Of a stretch of DNA of 32,068 nucleotides, positions 7,957 to 15,639 are shown piece after piece. The stretch covers positions 1-32,068 of the forward strand of contig CASDOR010000018.1 in NCBI GenBank assembly GCA_949282135.1, given 5' to 3'. A program made the position numbers and the translations under genes. Each line of letters starts with the position of its first letter. Positions within the stretch are counted from its first letter, which is position 1. The stretch is from an uncultured Christensenella sp. GTDB taxonomy: Bacteria; Bacillota; Clostridia; Christensenellales; UBA1242. The notes beneath the pieces were generated by a model. It saw only the letters and a list, made by a program, of their open reading frames with translations, was not told where the DNA came from and made no database searches.

Positions 7957-7980
7957 TTTTAAAAAAAGAGGTATATAAAA

Positions 7981-8682
7981 ATGAAAATTGACAAAGAAAA
8001 AAATTTTATACAAATTACTTTAACTTTTATTATAGGAGTTATTTGTTTGACAGCTTTAGCTTTTTATCTTCAAAAGGTTTCAATTAACAATATAGGTGAT
8101 AGTATTGAAATTGGAAAGGAAAATGGTTTTAATCTGATAGATTTTTCAAGTGACTTTATGGCACCAGATTTTTCCTGGGGAGCAACATTGCTTGGCATTT
8201 TATGTTTACTTCAATTACTCGTTTCTATAATAACAATTATACTATCCGTTAGTTCCATTTTTATTTTCAGTAAAAAAACAACTAATACTATAAATAATAC
8301 TTGCTTTTACTTTTGCTTAACTTTTCTTACATTATATATGATAGAAGGTTTTGTTTTTAACAAAATTTATTCAGACTCAGGATATTATTATAAAGGTTTT
8401 CACCTTGAGTTATTAGCTAATGAATTATCAGCAAGTGTGTCTGTAAATACATTGTCATACGTCCCATTTATTTTAGGAATAGTTGTTTTTATTGTATACG
8501 TTTTATTTGTTTACTTAAGCAAAAAACAAAAAATTTCTACTTCTAATAATAACAATAAAGTTGTAATAGAAAATGATATTGAAATTCTTGAAACATTAAA
8601 AAAATATAAAGAATTATTAGATTTAAATATTATTACTAAAGAAGAGTTTGATGAAAGAAAAAATAAATTATTAAATCAATAA
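7981..8682 (+). CDS. Membrane protein with C-terminal SHOCT domain
   Basis: 233 residues. Four hydrophobic segments: about 11-30, 65-95, 102-120 and 155-178, with an external region between the first two. The last ~35 residues (ILETLKKYKELLDLNIITKEEFDERKNKLL) match the SHOCT motif, a short helical module that usually mediates oligomerisation. The function of the membrane part is not recognised. This is the only rightward gene on the left arm, expressed from its own strong promoter and facing jag across a shared terminator. It reads against the leading-strand bias of its neighbours, which suggests an independent accessory gene. Confidence 0.75.
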   Translation: MKIDKEKNFIQITLTFIIGVICLTALAFYLQKVSINNIGDSIEIGKENGFNLIDFSSDFMAPDFSWGATLLGILCLLQLLVSIITIILSVSSIFIFSKKTTNTINNTCFYFCLTFLTLYMIEGFVFNKIYSDSGYYYKGFHLELLANELSASVSVNTLSYVPFILGIVVFIVYVLFVYLSKKQKISTSNNNNKVVIENDIEILETLKKYKELLDLNIITKEEFDERKNKLLNQ

Positions 8683-8729
8683 ACCATAAAACATATTTTA
8701 CTTACATGCTTTAAAATTATAAACTAATA

Positions 8730-8764
8730 AAAAAAGAGTATAGATTTTTTCTAAACTCTTTTTT
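8730..8764. terminator. Bidirectional terminator between SHOCT gene and jag
   Basis: A-rich left flank, GAGT-A-TAGA, 5-base loop, TCTA-A-ACTC, T-rich right flank: an 8-bp core stem with one A/A mismatch, extended by A/T pairs. It ends in T-runs on both strands, as needed for the convergent SHOCT gene and jag operon. Confidence 0.75.
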
Positions 8765-8784
8765 GCTTTAAAACTTTTTTTAAA

Positions 8785-9504
8785 TTACCTTTTAGGGATT
8801 ACAACTAAATATCTATGAGGTTCTTGTCCTTCACTTTGAGTGGTAACACCTTCAAAATCTTGAAGGGTAGTATGAATTATTTTTCTATCATACGCACACA
8901 TAGGTTCTAATTTTATTGGCTTGCCAATTTTTACTGCTTTTCTTGCTGTTCTCTGTGCAAGAGCAATAAGCGAATTTTCTCTTTTGTTTTTGTAATCTCC
9001 AACTGTAAAGAATACTTTTTCCTTATATCCTTTATTTCTAACTACATTCTTTAAAACCTCTTGTATAGAGTTTAAAGTCTCCCCACGTCTACCTATTATT
9101 CTATTAACATTTTTAGCATTTTCACCAGTAGCGACAAAATAATACTCACTATCTTTCTTTTCTACGTCAATTTCAGTTTCAACACCCATATATTTAAATA
9201 TTTTAGATAAAAACTCAATTGATAAGCTTTCTATTTCATCAAGATCTTTACTTAAATTTTTAACCTCTTTTTCTTCTTTTAATTTGTCTTCTTGAATACT
9301 TAAACTTTTATTCTCACTATAATTACTTTCTTCTAAAATAGGATTTTCTTTTTCCTCATAAAATATTTCAACCTTCGCCTTTCTAAAAAGTCCACCCTCG
9401 TCTAAAATTTTTATATCGACCTCATCTTGACTTAGATTTAAATCTTTCAAAGCTTGATCAATTGCTTTTTGAACTGTCCTTGCACTTACTTGTATACTTT
9501 TCAT
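8785..9504 (-). CDS. jag: RNA-binding protein KhpB (Jag/EloR)
   Basis: 239 residues. An N-terminal Jag-N domain (1-~52, MKSIQVSARTVQKAIDQALKDL...EVDIKILDEGGLFRKAKVEIFYE) is joined by a charged acidic linker (about 53-85) to a KH domain with the GxxG motif as GRRG (near 137-142), then an R3H domain (~175-237, RTARKAVKIGKPIKLEPMCAYDRKIIHTTLQD). It binds RNA with KhpA and in streptococci affects cell elongation. It lies 12 bp after yidC, the standard position at the end of the rpmH operon, and ends at the bidirectional terminator. Confidence 0.95.
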   Translation of the reverse strand: MKSIQVSARTVQKAIDQALKDLNLSQDEVDIKILDEGGLFRKAKVEIFYEEKENPILEESNYSENKSLSIQEDKLKEEKEVKNLSKDLDEIESLSIEFLSKIFKYMGVETEIDVEKKDSEYYFVATGENAKNVNRIIGRRGETLNSIQEVLKNVVRNKGYKEKVFFTVGDYKNKRENSLIALAQRTARKAVKIGKPIKLEPMCAYDRKIIHTTLQDFEGVTTQSEGQEPHRYLVVIPKR

Positions 9505-9516
9505 TTTTTCTTCCTT

Positions 9517-10650
9517 TTAATATCTTCTATAGTCAACCCTGTTTTGTTCCTGTTTTTTCTTTTCATTTTTGTTTTCTATTGCATTGCAAATTAAAGTAAT
9601 TATTGGAACAAGTGCAGTAGAAATTAACGAGTTAAATAAAATATAAATAGAGAAGATTGCACTTGAATTTAAAGTAAATATAACCATAATTATAGGTAAT
9701 AGAAACATCATAATTTTTGTCATAGCAGGCTGTTGCTGTTTCTCAGCACCTTGAACTTTTGGCTGTGACATTTTTCTAGAAATCCATTGTGAAAGGAATG
9801 AAACAATTAAAACAAGTATTGATAAAATGTAATAACCATTTACACCATTAGTACCTTTTTCACCATCTAGAAGTTTTTGTATAACAAGATTATATTCTTC
9901 TTCACTTATATTTGTATCACCAGTTAAGTTAACATAAGAATTATATTGCAAAATTTCATTTGCAGTTGCCTTATCTGCTATCCAAATATTTTTAATCCAA
10001 AGCCAGCTATCTTTTATTTCTAAATATTTATCTACAACAGAACTTTGTGCATTACTAATTGCATCGTTTTTTTGATGAATAACAAATTCTTGTCCATCTT
10101 CCTCAATTTTTTGTATCTCAAGACTAACTATATAGTTATGTTTTTCATTTTCACTTTCATATCCATTATATATATTGTAGTCTACGCCTAAATATGTATA
10201 ATATTCTTCTTCATAAACACTGTTATATGTTAATTGAAGTTGATTAAATTGATTTTCAATTTTAAAACCTGCAATATATTGAATTGAAGTATATAAAGTG
10301 ATAAAAACAACAAGTGTTACAACAAAATAAATTAACATAACAATACATGAACCTTTCATGCTAAAACCAGACTTCTTATATAATTCATTTTGTTTTTGAT
10401 AAAGCAAATTCTGATTTTGTCCATATTGTCTTTGAAGCTTTGCAAGTTGTGGTTGAAGTTTTTGTTGAGCTCTCATTGTTTTGTTTGTGTAAAACCTTTG
10501 CAAAAAATCAAGAGGTGACAAAACAAGTTTTAAAACTAAAGTAAATAATATGATAGTCCAAGCATAGCTTCCTACATCAAAAATTTTTATTAGCGTTGCC
10601 CAAAAATTATCTGCAGGCCATGCTGAACATATAAGACTTATAACATCCAT
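9517..10650 (-). CDS. yidC: Membrane protein insertase YidC with enlarged outer loop
   Basis: 377 residues, longer than the usual 250-280 of Gram-positive YidC. Hydrophobic segments: about 28-48, 101-127, 272-290 and one or two between 311 and 356. Between the first two lies the cytoplasmic helical hairpin (MRAQQKLQPQLAKLQRQYG). The conserved arginine of the hydrophilic groove appears to be lysine (LVLKLVLSPL, K41). No lipobox is seen at the N-terminus. The outside loop between the second and third segments spans about 130-271, some 85 residues more than usual, and is acidic and tyrosine-rich (YNSVYEEEYYTYLGVDYNIYNGYE); the family motif SWLWIKNIWIAD (~215-226) is kept after it. The basic tail suits ribosome contact. 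It overlaps yidD by 13 bp. Confidence 0.93.
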   Translation of the reverse strand: MDVISLICSAWPADNFWATLIKIFDVGSYAWTIILFTLVLKLVLSPLDFLQRFYTNKTMRAQQKLQPQLAKLQRQYGQNQNLLYQKQNELYKKSGFSMKGSCIVMLIYFVVTLVVFITLYTSIQYIAGFKIENQFNQLQLTYNSVYEEEYYTYLGVDYNIYNGYESENEKHNYIVSLEIQKIEEDGQEFVIHQKNDAISNAQSSVVDKYLEIKDSWLWIKNIWIADKATANEILQYNSYVNLTGDTNISEEEYNLVIQKLLDGEKGTNGVNGYYILSILVLIVSFLSQWISRKMSQPKVQGAEKQQQPAMTKIMMFLLPIIMVIFTLNSSAIFSIYILFNSLISTALVPIITLICNAIENKNEKKKQEQNRVDYRRY

Positions 10651-10931
10651 TTTATTTTTCCTTTAATATTCGGTTTTACCAAGTCAACACCACCCTTTGA
10701 CCATGGATTACACCTTAAAATTCTTTTTATTCCAAGAGCACTTCCTTTTATTACACCATACTCGTCAATTGCTTGTAAAAAATAAGTCGAACAACTTGGT
10801 GTAAATTTACAAACACCGGGGAATAAGGGTGATATACAAAATTTATAAAAATAAACTAAACCTTTCACCAGAAGAAGAATAGGGAATGTAATAATAAAAA
10901 ATATTTTTTGAAAAAAAGTTTTATTTTTCAT
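10638..10931 (-). CDS. yidD: Membrane protein insertion efficiency factor YidD
   Basis: 97 residues. The conserved core CKFTPSCSTYFLQAIDEYGVIKGSALGIKRILRCNPWSKGGVDLV (about 41-86) is typical of YidD, a small amphipathic membrane-associated protein that aids YidC insertion. An N-terminal hydrophobic stretch (about 8-35) is present. It overlaps rnpA by 11 bp at its start and yidC by 13 bp at its end, so translation of the three genes is likely coupled. Confidence 0.95.
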   Translation of the reverse strand: MKNKTFFQKIFFIITFPILLLVKGLVYFYKFCISPLFPGVCKFTPSCSTYFLQAIDEYGVIKGSALGIKRILRCNPWSKGGVDLVKPNIKGKIKWML

Positions 10932-11256
10932 CCATAACCTTACTCAAAATACATTCGACTTCTCTCTTAAGCTGACTAAAATCAAGATTATTACTATTAA
11001 CCTTTGCTACAAAAACATAATTTCTAACTGGTAAGGTTTTTAAACAGCATCTTATAATTTCACTAAGCCTTCTTTTAAGTTTATGTCTTATAACGCTGTT
11101 TCCTATTTTATTACTAATAGTAAAACCAACTTTAGATTCCTTCGCTCTTGTTGGAACCACATAAACTGTTAAAAACTTTGTATGATATATTTTTCCCTTT
11201 TTGTAAATGTAATTAAACTCTTTTTTCTTCTTTAGCCTATTTTTGCTTGCTAACAT
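10921..11256 (-). CDS. rnpA: Ribonuclease P protein component
   Basis: 111 residues, normal length. RnpA is the protein subunit of RNase P, which trims tRNA 5' leaders. The basic N-terminus (MLASKNRLKKKKEFNYIYKKGK) and the central motif KVGFTISNKIGNSVIRHKLKRRLSEIIR match the family; the usual RNR of the RNR motif reads RHK here. It follows rpmH by 13 bp, the universal arrangement. Confidence 0.95.
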   Translation of the reverse strand: MLASKNRLKKKKEFNYIYKKGKIYHTKFLTVYVVPTRAKESKVGFTISNKIGNSVIRHKLKRRLSEIIRCCLKTLPVRNYVFVAKVNSNNLDFSQLKREVECILSKVMDEK

Positions 11257-11269
11257 ATTTTTCTCTTTT

Positions 11270-11407
11270 CTATGCAGATAAAACTTTTCTTCCGCGATTT
11301 CTACGTCTCTTCAAAACTTTTCTTCCGTTTCTAGTAGACATTCTCTTTCTAAATCCATGGACTTTTTGTCTTCTTCTCTTGTTTGGCTGATATGTCCCTT
11401 TTTCCAT
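11270..11407 (-). CDS. rpmH: 50S ribosomal protein L34
   Basis: 45 residues, read directly from the minus strand: start ATG at 11405-11407, stop at 11270-11272. The sequence [20 protein letters not shown], continuing with [11 protein letters not shown] and an arginine-rich tail, is unmistakably L34. AAAGGAGG lies just upstream. It is the first gene of the rpmH-rnpA-yidD-yidC-jag operon. Confidence 0.97.
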   Translation of the reverse strand: MEKGTYQPNKRRRQKVHGFRKRMSTRNGRKVLKRRRNRGRKVLSA

Positions 11408-11515
11408 ATAATTATCCTCCTTTAATATAATTATAATTAAAACAAGTCTGTCTACTTTTACCTAAAATTACTCCATCCGAATATTTGGTCTTCTAATTTA
11501 AACTTGTGTAGTAAG

Positions 11516-11544
11516 AGTGTAAATGATTTTTTTTAACTTGTCAA
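11516..11544 (-). promoter_or_regulatory. Promoter of the rpmH operon
   Basis: Minus strand: perfect -35 TTGACA (11539-11544), 17-bp spacer, -10 TACACT (11516-11521). The predicted start leaves a leader of about 100 bases before rpmH with no obvious riboswitch. Confidence 0.65.
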
Positions 11545-11592
11545 CAGTTATTTTATCTTTTTTAAAAAAAGTCGAATAGTTAGTCAATAAAA

Positions 11593-11618
11593 AAAGTAAG
11601 TACTTAACTACTTACTTT
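11593..11618 (-). terminator. Terminator of the unknown gene at 11687-12409
   Basis: A perfect 9-bp stem, AAAGTAAGT (11593-11601) and ACTTACTTT (11610-11618), with an 8-base loop. On the minus strand it is followed by a T-rich run (complement of the A-run before 11593). It separates this gene from the rpmH promoter. Confidence 0.75.
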
Positions 11619-11686
11619 AATTTCCTTTATTTTAGCGGATTATAGCCATTTTTTAATTAAAAATTTACCGACTAATTCGTCAAATT

Positions 11687-12409
11687 TTACTTTATAAATT
11701 CCTCTTCATAAAAATTATATCTTGTATTTTGATTTTGTTTAAAAAATTCTTCAAACTCCGGAAAAATTGGTGTTTCATTCATTTTCTTTTTTTCCGACTC
11801 TTGCTTTTTTAATTCTTCTTCTTTTTTCTTATATAAACTCTTTTTAACGAGGTTATTGTAATTTCTAAACTCGAAACCTTTTAAGTCTCCAATTGATTCT
11901 ATATCTATATTGCTAGTATTATTATTTTTTTTGTATTCACTACAAACTCTTTCATAATTACTTTGTAGAGCACTAACAATATTATCTTCAAAGGTGTCTG
12001 AAAAAACTCTATTATCTTTTTCTTGTTTGTTTGGTTTTCCAGAAAATTCTATTTTATCATCAAAATAATCCATACAATTATTTGCTACAAAAAATCCAAA
12101 ATAATCAAAGTCTGCCGTTGTAAACCTTTCTTTTGACATTTTTAAAACTTTATTCTGAAAATTAAATAATTTAAATAAATCGTTTCTTGATAAACAATCT
12201 ATCCAATTTTTTTTACACTTATCTTCGTAAATCAACATAGCGTCATTATCTTTACACATAAAATTTTCACCTATTGATTTATATACTTCAGGCAAATCAT
12301 CTATGTCTAAGTTTGATTTTAGTGCACAAAATCTAATAGACTCATTATTTTCTTTTACAAGTCTTCTTAATACTAGCCATTCCTGATAGGGAGTTAAATC
12401 TAAATTCAT
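11687..12409 (-). CDS. Unrecognised 240-residue protein beside dnaN
   Basis: 240 residues, soluble, with no signal peptide or membrane segment. The first ~120 residues look globular and are rich in aromatic residues (LTPYQEWLVLRRLVKENN; ADFDYFGFFVANNCMDYFDD), with several cysteines including C28. A Lys/Glu-rich probable coiled segment follows (about 190-210, KKKEEELKKQESEKKK), then an aromatic acidic tail (FPEFEEFFKQNQNTRYNFYEEEF). I do not recognise a family. ATG is preceded by a strong GAGGAGGTG; it has its own extended -10 promoter and a terminator on each side, so it is monocistronic. It occupies the interval between dnaN and rpmH where other Bacillota have dnaA or oriC. Role unknown. Confidence 0.8.
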   Translation of the reverse strand: MNLDLTPYQEWLVLRRLVKENNESIRFCALKSNLDIDDLPEVYKSIGENFMCKDNDAMLIYEDKCKKNWIDCLSRNDLFKLFNFQNKVLKMSKERFTTADFDYFGFFVANNCMDYFDDKIEFSGKPNKQEKDNRVFSDTFEDNIVSALQSNYERVCSEYKKNNNTSNIDIESIGDLKGFEFRNYNNLVKKSLYKKKEEELKKQESEKKKMNETPIFPEFEEFFKQNQNTRYNFYEEEFIK

Positions 12410-12437
12410 TTTAACACCTCCTCAAATGGATTGATTT

Positions 12438-12446
12438 ATTATAACA
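12438..12446 (-). promoter_or_regulatory. Extended -10 promoter of the unknown gene
   Basis: The minus strand reads TGTTATAAT, a perfect -10 with the TG extension. No good -35. The predicted start is about 21 bases before the ATG, with the ribosome site inside the leader. Confidence 0.5.
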
Positions 12447-12485
12447 TATGACTCTAAGAAATAAAAGAGGTAATTTTTAGTAAAA

Positions 12486-12511
12486 AAAAAGAAGGGTTTA
12501 ACCTTCTTTTT
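12486..12511 (-). terminator. dnaN terminator
   Basis: Stem AAAAAGAAGG (12486-12495) and CCTTCTTTTT (12502-12511), 10 bp perfect, 6-base loop. The minus-strand 3' flank is a run of T. It overlaps the dnaN stop codon by two bases. Confidence 0.85.
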
Positions 12512-13616
12512 ATTGATTTATAATTCTAACTGGTAAAATCAAAAATAAATATTCATCACCTTCGCTTGGAGTTATAATACAAGGACTTGATGGAGTATTA
12601 AAACTTATCTTTATTGCTTCTTCATTAATTGTTCTTAAACATTCTGAAAAATATCTAGAATTAAATGCAATTGTTAAATCATTACCTTTTAAAGAAATTC
12701 CTATATTTTCTTTAATGTTTCCAATATCTGAATTTGAAGTAAGAGTTAAAATCTTGTCTTTTATTTCAAACTTTACTAAATTATTTTTATCAACACGAGA
12801 TAGTACAGATGTTCTTTCAATAGCTTCTTCAAATACACTTTTGTTAATTACAAGTGAAGTTGTAAAATCTTTAGGAATAATTTGGTTGTAATTTATAAAA
12901 TCACCTTCAATTAGTCTTGTAATAATTTTTGTGCTGTCAATTTCCACCATTAAAAAGTTTTTCTGAATATAAACTTTTACATTTTCATCACTATCTTCTA
13001 GAAACTTCCAAATTTCATTAAGACTTTTTGCAGGAACAACTATATTTGTTTCAACATTGCTAGGTACTAGAGGTTTAGTTATGTATGCAAGTCTATAACC
13101 ATCAAGGCCTATAGATTTTATTGAATCATTTTTTATTTCAAACAAACAGCCTTTAAGTATTGGTCTTGTATCATCAACTGCTGTAGAAAATATACTTCTG
13201 TTTATAAGTGTTTTTAAATCTCTTTGTGTAATAACAAAAAAATCACCGTCGTTAATAATTTTTAAATTAGGAAATTCCAAAGCATCATAACATTGAATAA
13301 AACTTTCACTGTCTGTATAATTAATTTTTAATTGATTTTTATCATTTGTTTCAAGATTAATCTTTTCGTTTGTAAGCTTTCTTATAAAATCAGAAAAGAA
13401 TCTACCTGGAATAACTACTTCACCTTCTTCCATAATTTCTGCTCTAATAGTTTTTTCAATAGCAAGTTCTAGGTCTGTAGCTGATAATTTAAGTGAATCA
13501 TTTTCTGTTGTAATTTTAATTCCTTCAAGTATTGGATTTGTAGTTTTATTAGAAATTGCTTTAATGACCTGACTTGTCGCAATACTTAAGTCCAATCCAT
13601 CGCAAACTACTTTCAT
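12510..13616 (-). CDS. dnaN: DNA polymerase III beta sliding clamp
   Basis: 368 residues, the normal size for a three-domain clamp subunit; two copies form the ring that tethers polymerase III. Typical segments are the N-terminal MKVVCDGLDLSIATSQVIKAISNKTTNPILEGIKI, the central RPILKGCLFEI...DGYRLAY near 176-194, and the C-terminal FNSRYFSECL with the final LPVRIINQ, which forms the partner-binding pocket. ATG is preceded by AAAGGAG. It lies after dnaA in the same direction, but 392 bp of DnaA-box DNA with a separate promoter intervenes. Confidence 0.97.
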   Translation of the reverse strand: MKVVCDGLDLSIATSQVIKAISNKTTNPILEGIKITTENDSLKLSATDLELAIEKTIRAEIMEEGEVVIPGRFFSDFIRKLTNEKINLETNDKNQLKINYTDSESFIQCYDALEFPNLKIINDGDFFVITQRDLKTLINRSIFSTAVDDTRPILKGCLFEIKNDSIKSIGLDGYRLAYITKPLVPSNVETNIVVPAKSLNEIWKFLEDSDENVKVYIQKNFLMVEIDSTKIITRLIEGDFINYNQIIPKDFTTSLVINKSVFEEAIERTSVLSRVDKNNLVKFEIKDKILTLTSNSDIGNIKENIGISLKGNDLTIAFNSRYFSECLRTINEEAIKISFNTPSSPCIITPSEGDEYLFLILPVRIINQ

Positions 13617-14008
13617 TTTATTTTCTCCTTTTTTTATTTTTCTCTAATATTATTAATAGCGCAAAATTTTGTGGATAACTTATTTTCGTTTTATTTTACC
13701 TCTAAAATCCTCATATGTAAAGATTTTTTTATAAACAATTTTTGTTTTTTATTATCAACATTTATTAACAATTTGTGAATAACTTTTTTTATTTCCGATC
13801 ATCTGTTCAAAAGTTGTTTTTTGCAAATATTGTTCTATTATTATTAATTAATAATATTTTTTAATAATAATTATAGGCAGTGTTAATTTGTTTATAACTT
13901 TTCCACCGTTCCATATATAGTGGTTTTAGTATTAAAAACTTTAAATGACAACAATATCTTGAAATAGCTTGTAAACATTTTTGGTTTATATATATGTGAA
14001 TTTTGTCG
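13617..14008. other. oriC: Probable oriC: DnaA-box cluster between dnaA and dnaN
   Basis: 392 bp with no gene. Exact DnaA boxes (TTATNCACA, on the minus strand) are at 13670-13678 and 13774-13782. One-mismatch boxes are at 13729-13737, 13752-13760, 13762-13770 and 13889-13897. Beside them, 13833-13875 is almost pure A/T with direct and inverted ATTATTAA-type units, a candidate unwinding element. Bacillus subtilis has a comparable DnaA-box cluster with the unwinding element between dnaA and dnaN. It also carries the dnaN promoter. The strand switch of neighbouring genes is 1.4 kb away, between dnaA and recF, which has no exact box. Confidence 0.7.
13693..13721 (-). promoter_or_regulatory. dnaN promoter
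   Basis: Minus strand: -35 TTTACA (13716-13721), 17-bp spacer, -10 TAAAAT (13693-13698). The exact DnaA box at 13670-13678 lies just downstream of the predicted start, so DnaA could affect dnaN expression. Confidence 0.5.
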
Positions 14009-15367
14009 TTAATTGTCGGATTTTATCATTGCAATTAAATCATCGACATCTGTTTTAAGCGACTTATTAGTTTTCATTGATTCAGAAATTTTGTCTCTTG
14101 CGTGAATAACTGATGAGTGATCCTTTCCTCCAAATGCTTTTCCAATTGCCATTAAAGGAACATCAAGAAGCTCTGTTATAACATACATGCAAATATGTCT
14201 TGGAACTACAATCTCTTTGTTTTTCTTTTTACCAACAAGTTCCTCACGTTTAACATTAAAATATTTACAAACAATTTCAATAATTCTATCTACTGTTAGA
14301 TTTTGTTTTTGAGATAGTTCAAAATCTTTTAGTGCTTCTTCAGCTTCTTGCATTGTTGCTTTTTGTCTTCCAATTAAACTAGATAATGATATTACTTTGT
14401 TTAAACTTCCTTCAAGTTCTCTAATATTTGTATCTATTTTTTCAGCAAGGAATGTTAAAACATCACTATCAACATTGTAATTTTCTGATTCAACCTTTTT
14501 TTGAAGAATCGCAAGACGTGTTTCATAATCTGGCTTTTGAATATCTTGTATGAGTCCTCCGGTAAATCGAGATCTCAATCTTTCCTCGAGTGTCTCCATA
14601 TTTCTTGGATGCTTGTCAGACGTTATAACTATTTGCTTGTCTAGTTGATATAAATCATTAAATGTATGGAAAAATTCTTCCTGCGTACTAGTTTTATTTG
14701 CTATAAATTGAATATCATCAATCATTAATATATCAACATCTCTGTACTTATCTCTAAATGCTTTATTTGCATTTTCTTTTTTATCTGCTTTTAATGCTTG
14801 AATATAGTCATTTGTAAATTGTTCACTAGTAACATAAAGAATCCTCATTTCTGGATTATTTTTTCTTATATAATTTCCAATAGCATGTAAGATATGCGTT
14901 TTTCCTAACCCAACACCGCCATAAATAAATAATGGATTGTATTTTTTTCCTGGATTTTCAGCAACACTTCGTGCTGCAGCATAAACAAATTGATTGCTTT
15001 TACCAACAACAAAACTTTCAAAAGTGTATTTTTCATTAAGTTTATTTTTATCACTTAAAACTTGTTTTGCTTCTATTATATCTTCGGCTTCTTTTATATC
15101 TTCTAAAAATTTTTCTTTTTCACTAGGTTCAAGAACAATAATATCATCAACATTTTCAAAATGCTCTTTAACACAATTTAAAAGTTTGTCTTTATGTAAT
15201 TTTAAAAGTTGATTTTTATTTGTAAGAGTTGAAGCAAATAAAATTAATTTATTTTTTTCTATTTTTATAGGTTCTAGTGTTTCAATATAAAGATCATAAC
15301 TAACTGCAGTAACTTGGTTACTCATATCTTTTAAAACTTCATTCCATCTACTTAAAATAGCATCCAT
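14009..15367 (-). CDS. dnaA: Chromosomal replication initiator DnaA
   Basis: 452 residues, normal length. Domain I (1-~85) starts MDAILSRWNEVLKDMSNQ. After a short acidic linker, the AAA+ domain opens with YTFESFVVGKSNQFVYAAA; Walker A GGVGLGKTH is at about 150-158, Walker B ILMIDDIQFI near 211-220, and an arginine finger is expected in LEERLRSRFTGGL. Domain IV ends with the DNA-binding signature AIGKAFGGKDHSSVIHARDKI. It binds DnaA boxes and melts the origin. ATG at 15365-15367 has GAGGT upstream. It is divergent from recF and transcribed in the same direction as dnaN. Confidence 0.98.
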   Translation of the reverse strand: MDAILSRWNEVLKDMSNQVTAVSYDLYIETLEPIKIEKNKLILFASTLTNKNQLLKLHKDKLLNCVKEHFENVDDIIVLEPSEKEKFLEDIKEAEDIIEAKQVLSDKNKLNEKYTFESFVVGKSNQFVYAAARSVAENPGKKYNPLFIYGGVGLGKTHILHAIGNYIRKNNPEMRILYVTSEQFTNDYIQALKADKKENANKAFRDKYRDVDILMIDDIQFIANKTSTQEEFFHTFNDLYQLDKQIVITSDKHPRNMETLEERLRSRFTGGLIQDIQKPDYETRLAILQKKVESENYNVDSDVLTFLAEKIDTNIRELEGSLNKVISLSSLIGRQKATMQEAEEALKDFELSQKQNLTVDRIIEIVCKYFNVKREELVGKKKNKEIVVPRHICMYVITELLDVPLMAIGKAFGGKDHSSVIHARDKISESMKTNKSLKTDVDDLIAMIKSDN

Positions 15368-15394
15368 AATTACCTCACATAATTAATAATATTT

Positions 15395-15423
15395 ATAATA
15401 TTATATCTATCACTTTTTGTCAA
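15395..15423 (-). promoter_or_regulatory. dnaA promoter
   Basis: Minus strand: perfect -35 TTGACA (15418-15423), 17-bp spacer, -10 TATTAT (15395-15400). The leader is about 20 bases. No exact DnaA box overlaps it. Confidence 0.7.
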
Positions 15424-15480
15424 TGATAAAAAAATTAGTAAAAATTAAAACAATTTATGTTAAAAAAAATTTTTATAAGT

Positions 15481-15497
15481 TTATGCAACTTGCATAA
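15481..15497. promoter_or_regulatory. Perfect 17-bp palindrome in the dnaA-recF gap
   Basis: TTATGCAACTTGCATAA: 8-bp arms around a single central base, about 58 bp upstream of the dnaA -35 and about 130 bp upstream of the recF promoter. It looks like the binding site of a dimeric regulator, possibly controlling dnaA; the protein is not identifiable. Confidence 0.5.
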
Positions 15498-15623
15498 AAA
15501 TAAAATAAAATTTAATGTAAAATTTTTGTGCAAGCTATACAAATTTATAAAAAATTTTAGCTTTTTATTTTTGTTAAATTTTTTTATTTTTTTATTATTT
15601 TTCTTTTAAAATAATGTGTAATG

Positions 15624-15632
15624 TGTTATACA
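15624..15632 (+). promoter_or_regulatory. Predicted leaderless promoter of recF
   Basis: TGTTATACA: extended TG plus -10 TATACA (15627-15632). It ends 7 bases before the recF ATG, so transcription would begin at about 15639-15640, at the start codon. No Shine-Dalgarno sequence precedes recF. The -35 is poor. Confidence 0.45.
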
Positions 15633-15639
15633 TAAATGT

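Noticed and set aside
15368..15639. Second oriC sub-region upstream of dnaA
   Set aside because: It is AT-rich but has no exact TTATNCACA box, only one one-mismatch box at 15626-15634 over the recF promoter. Kept only as a possibility in the inversion finding.
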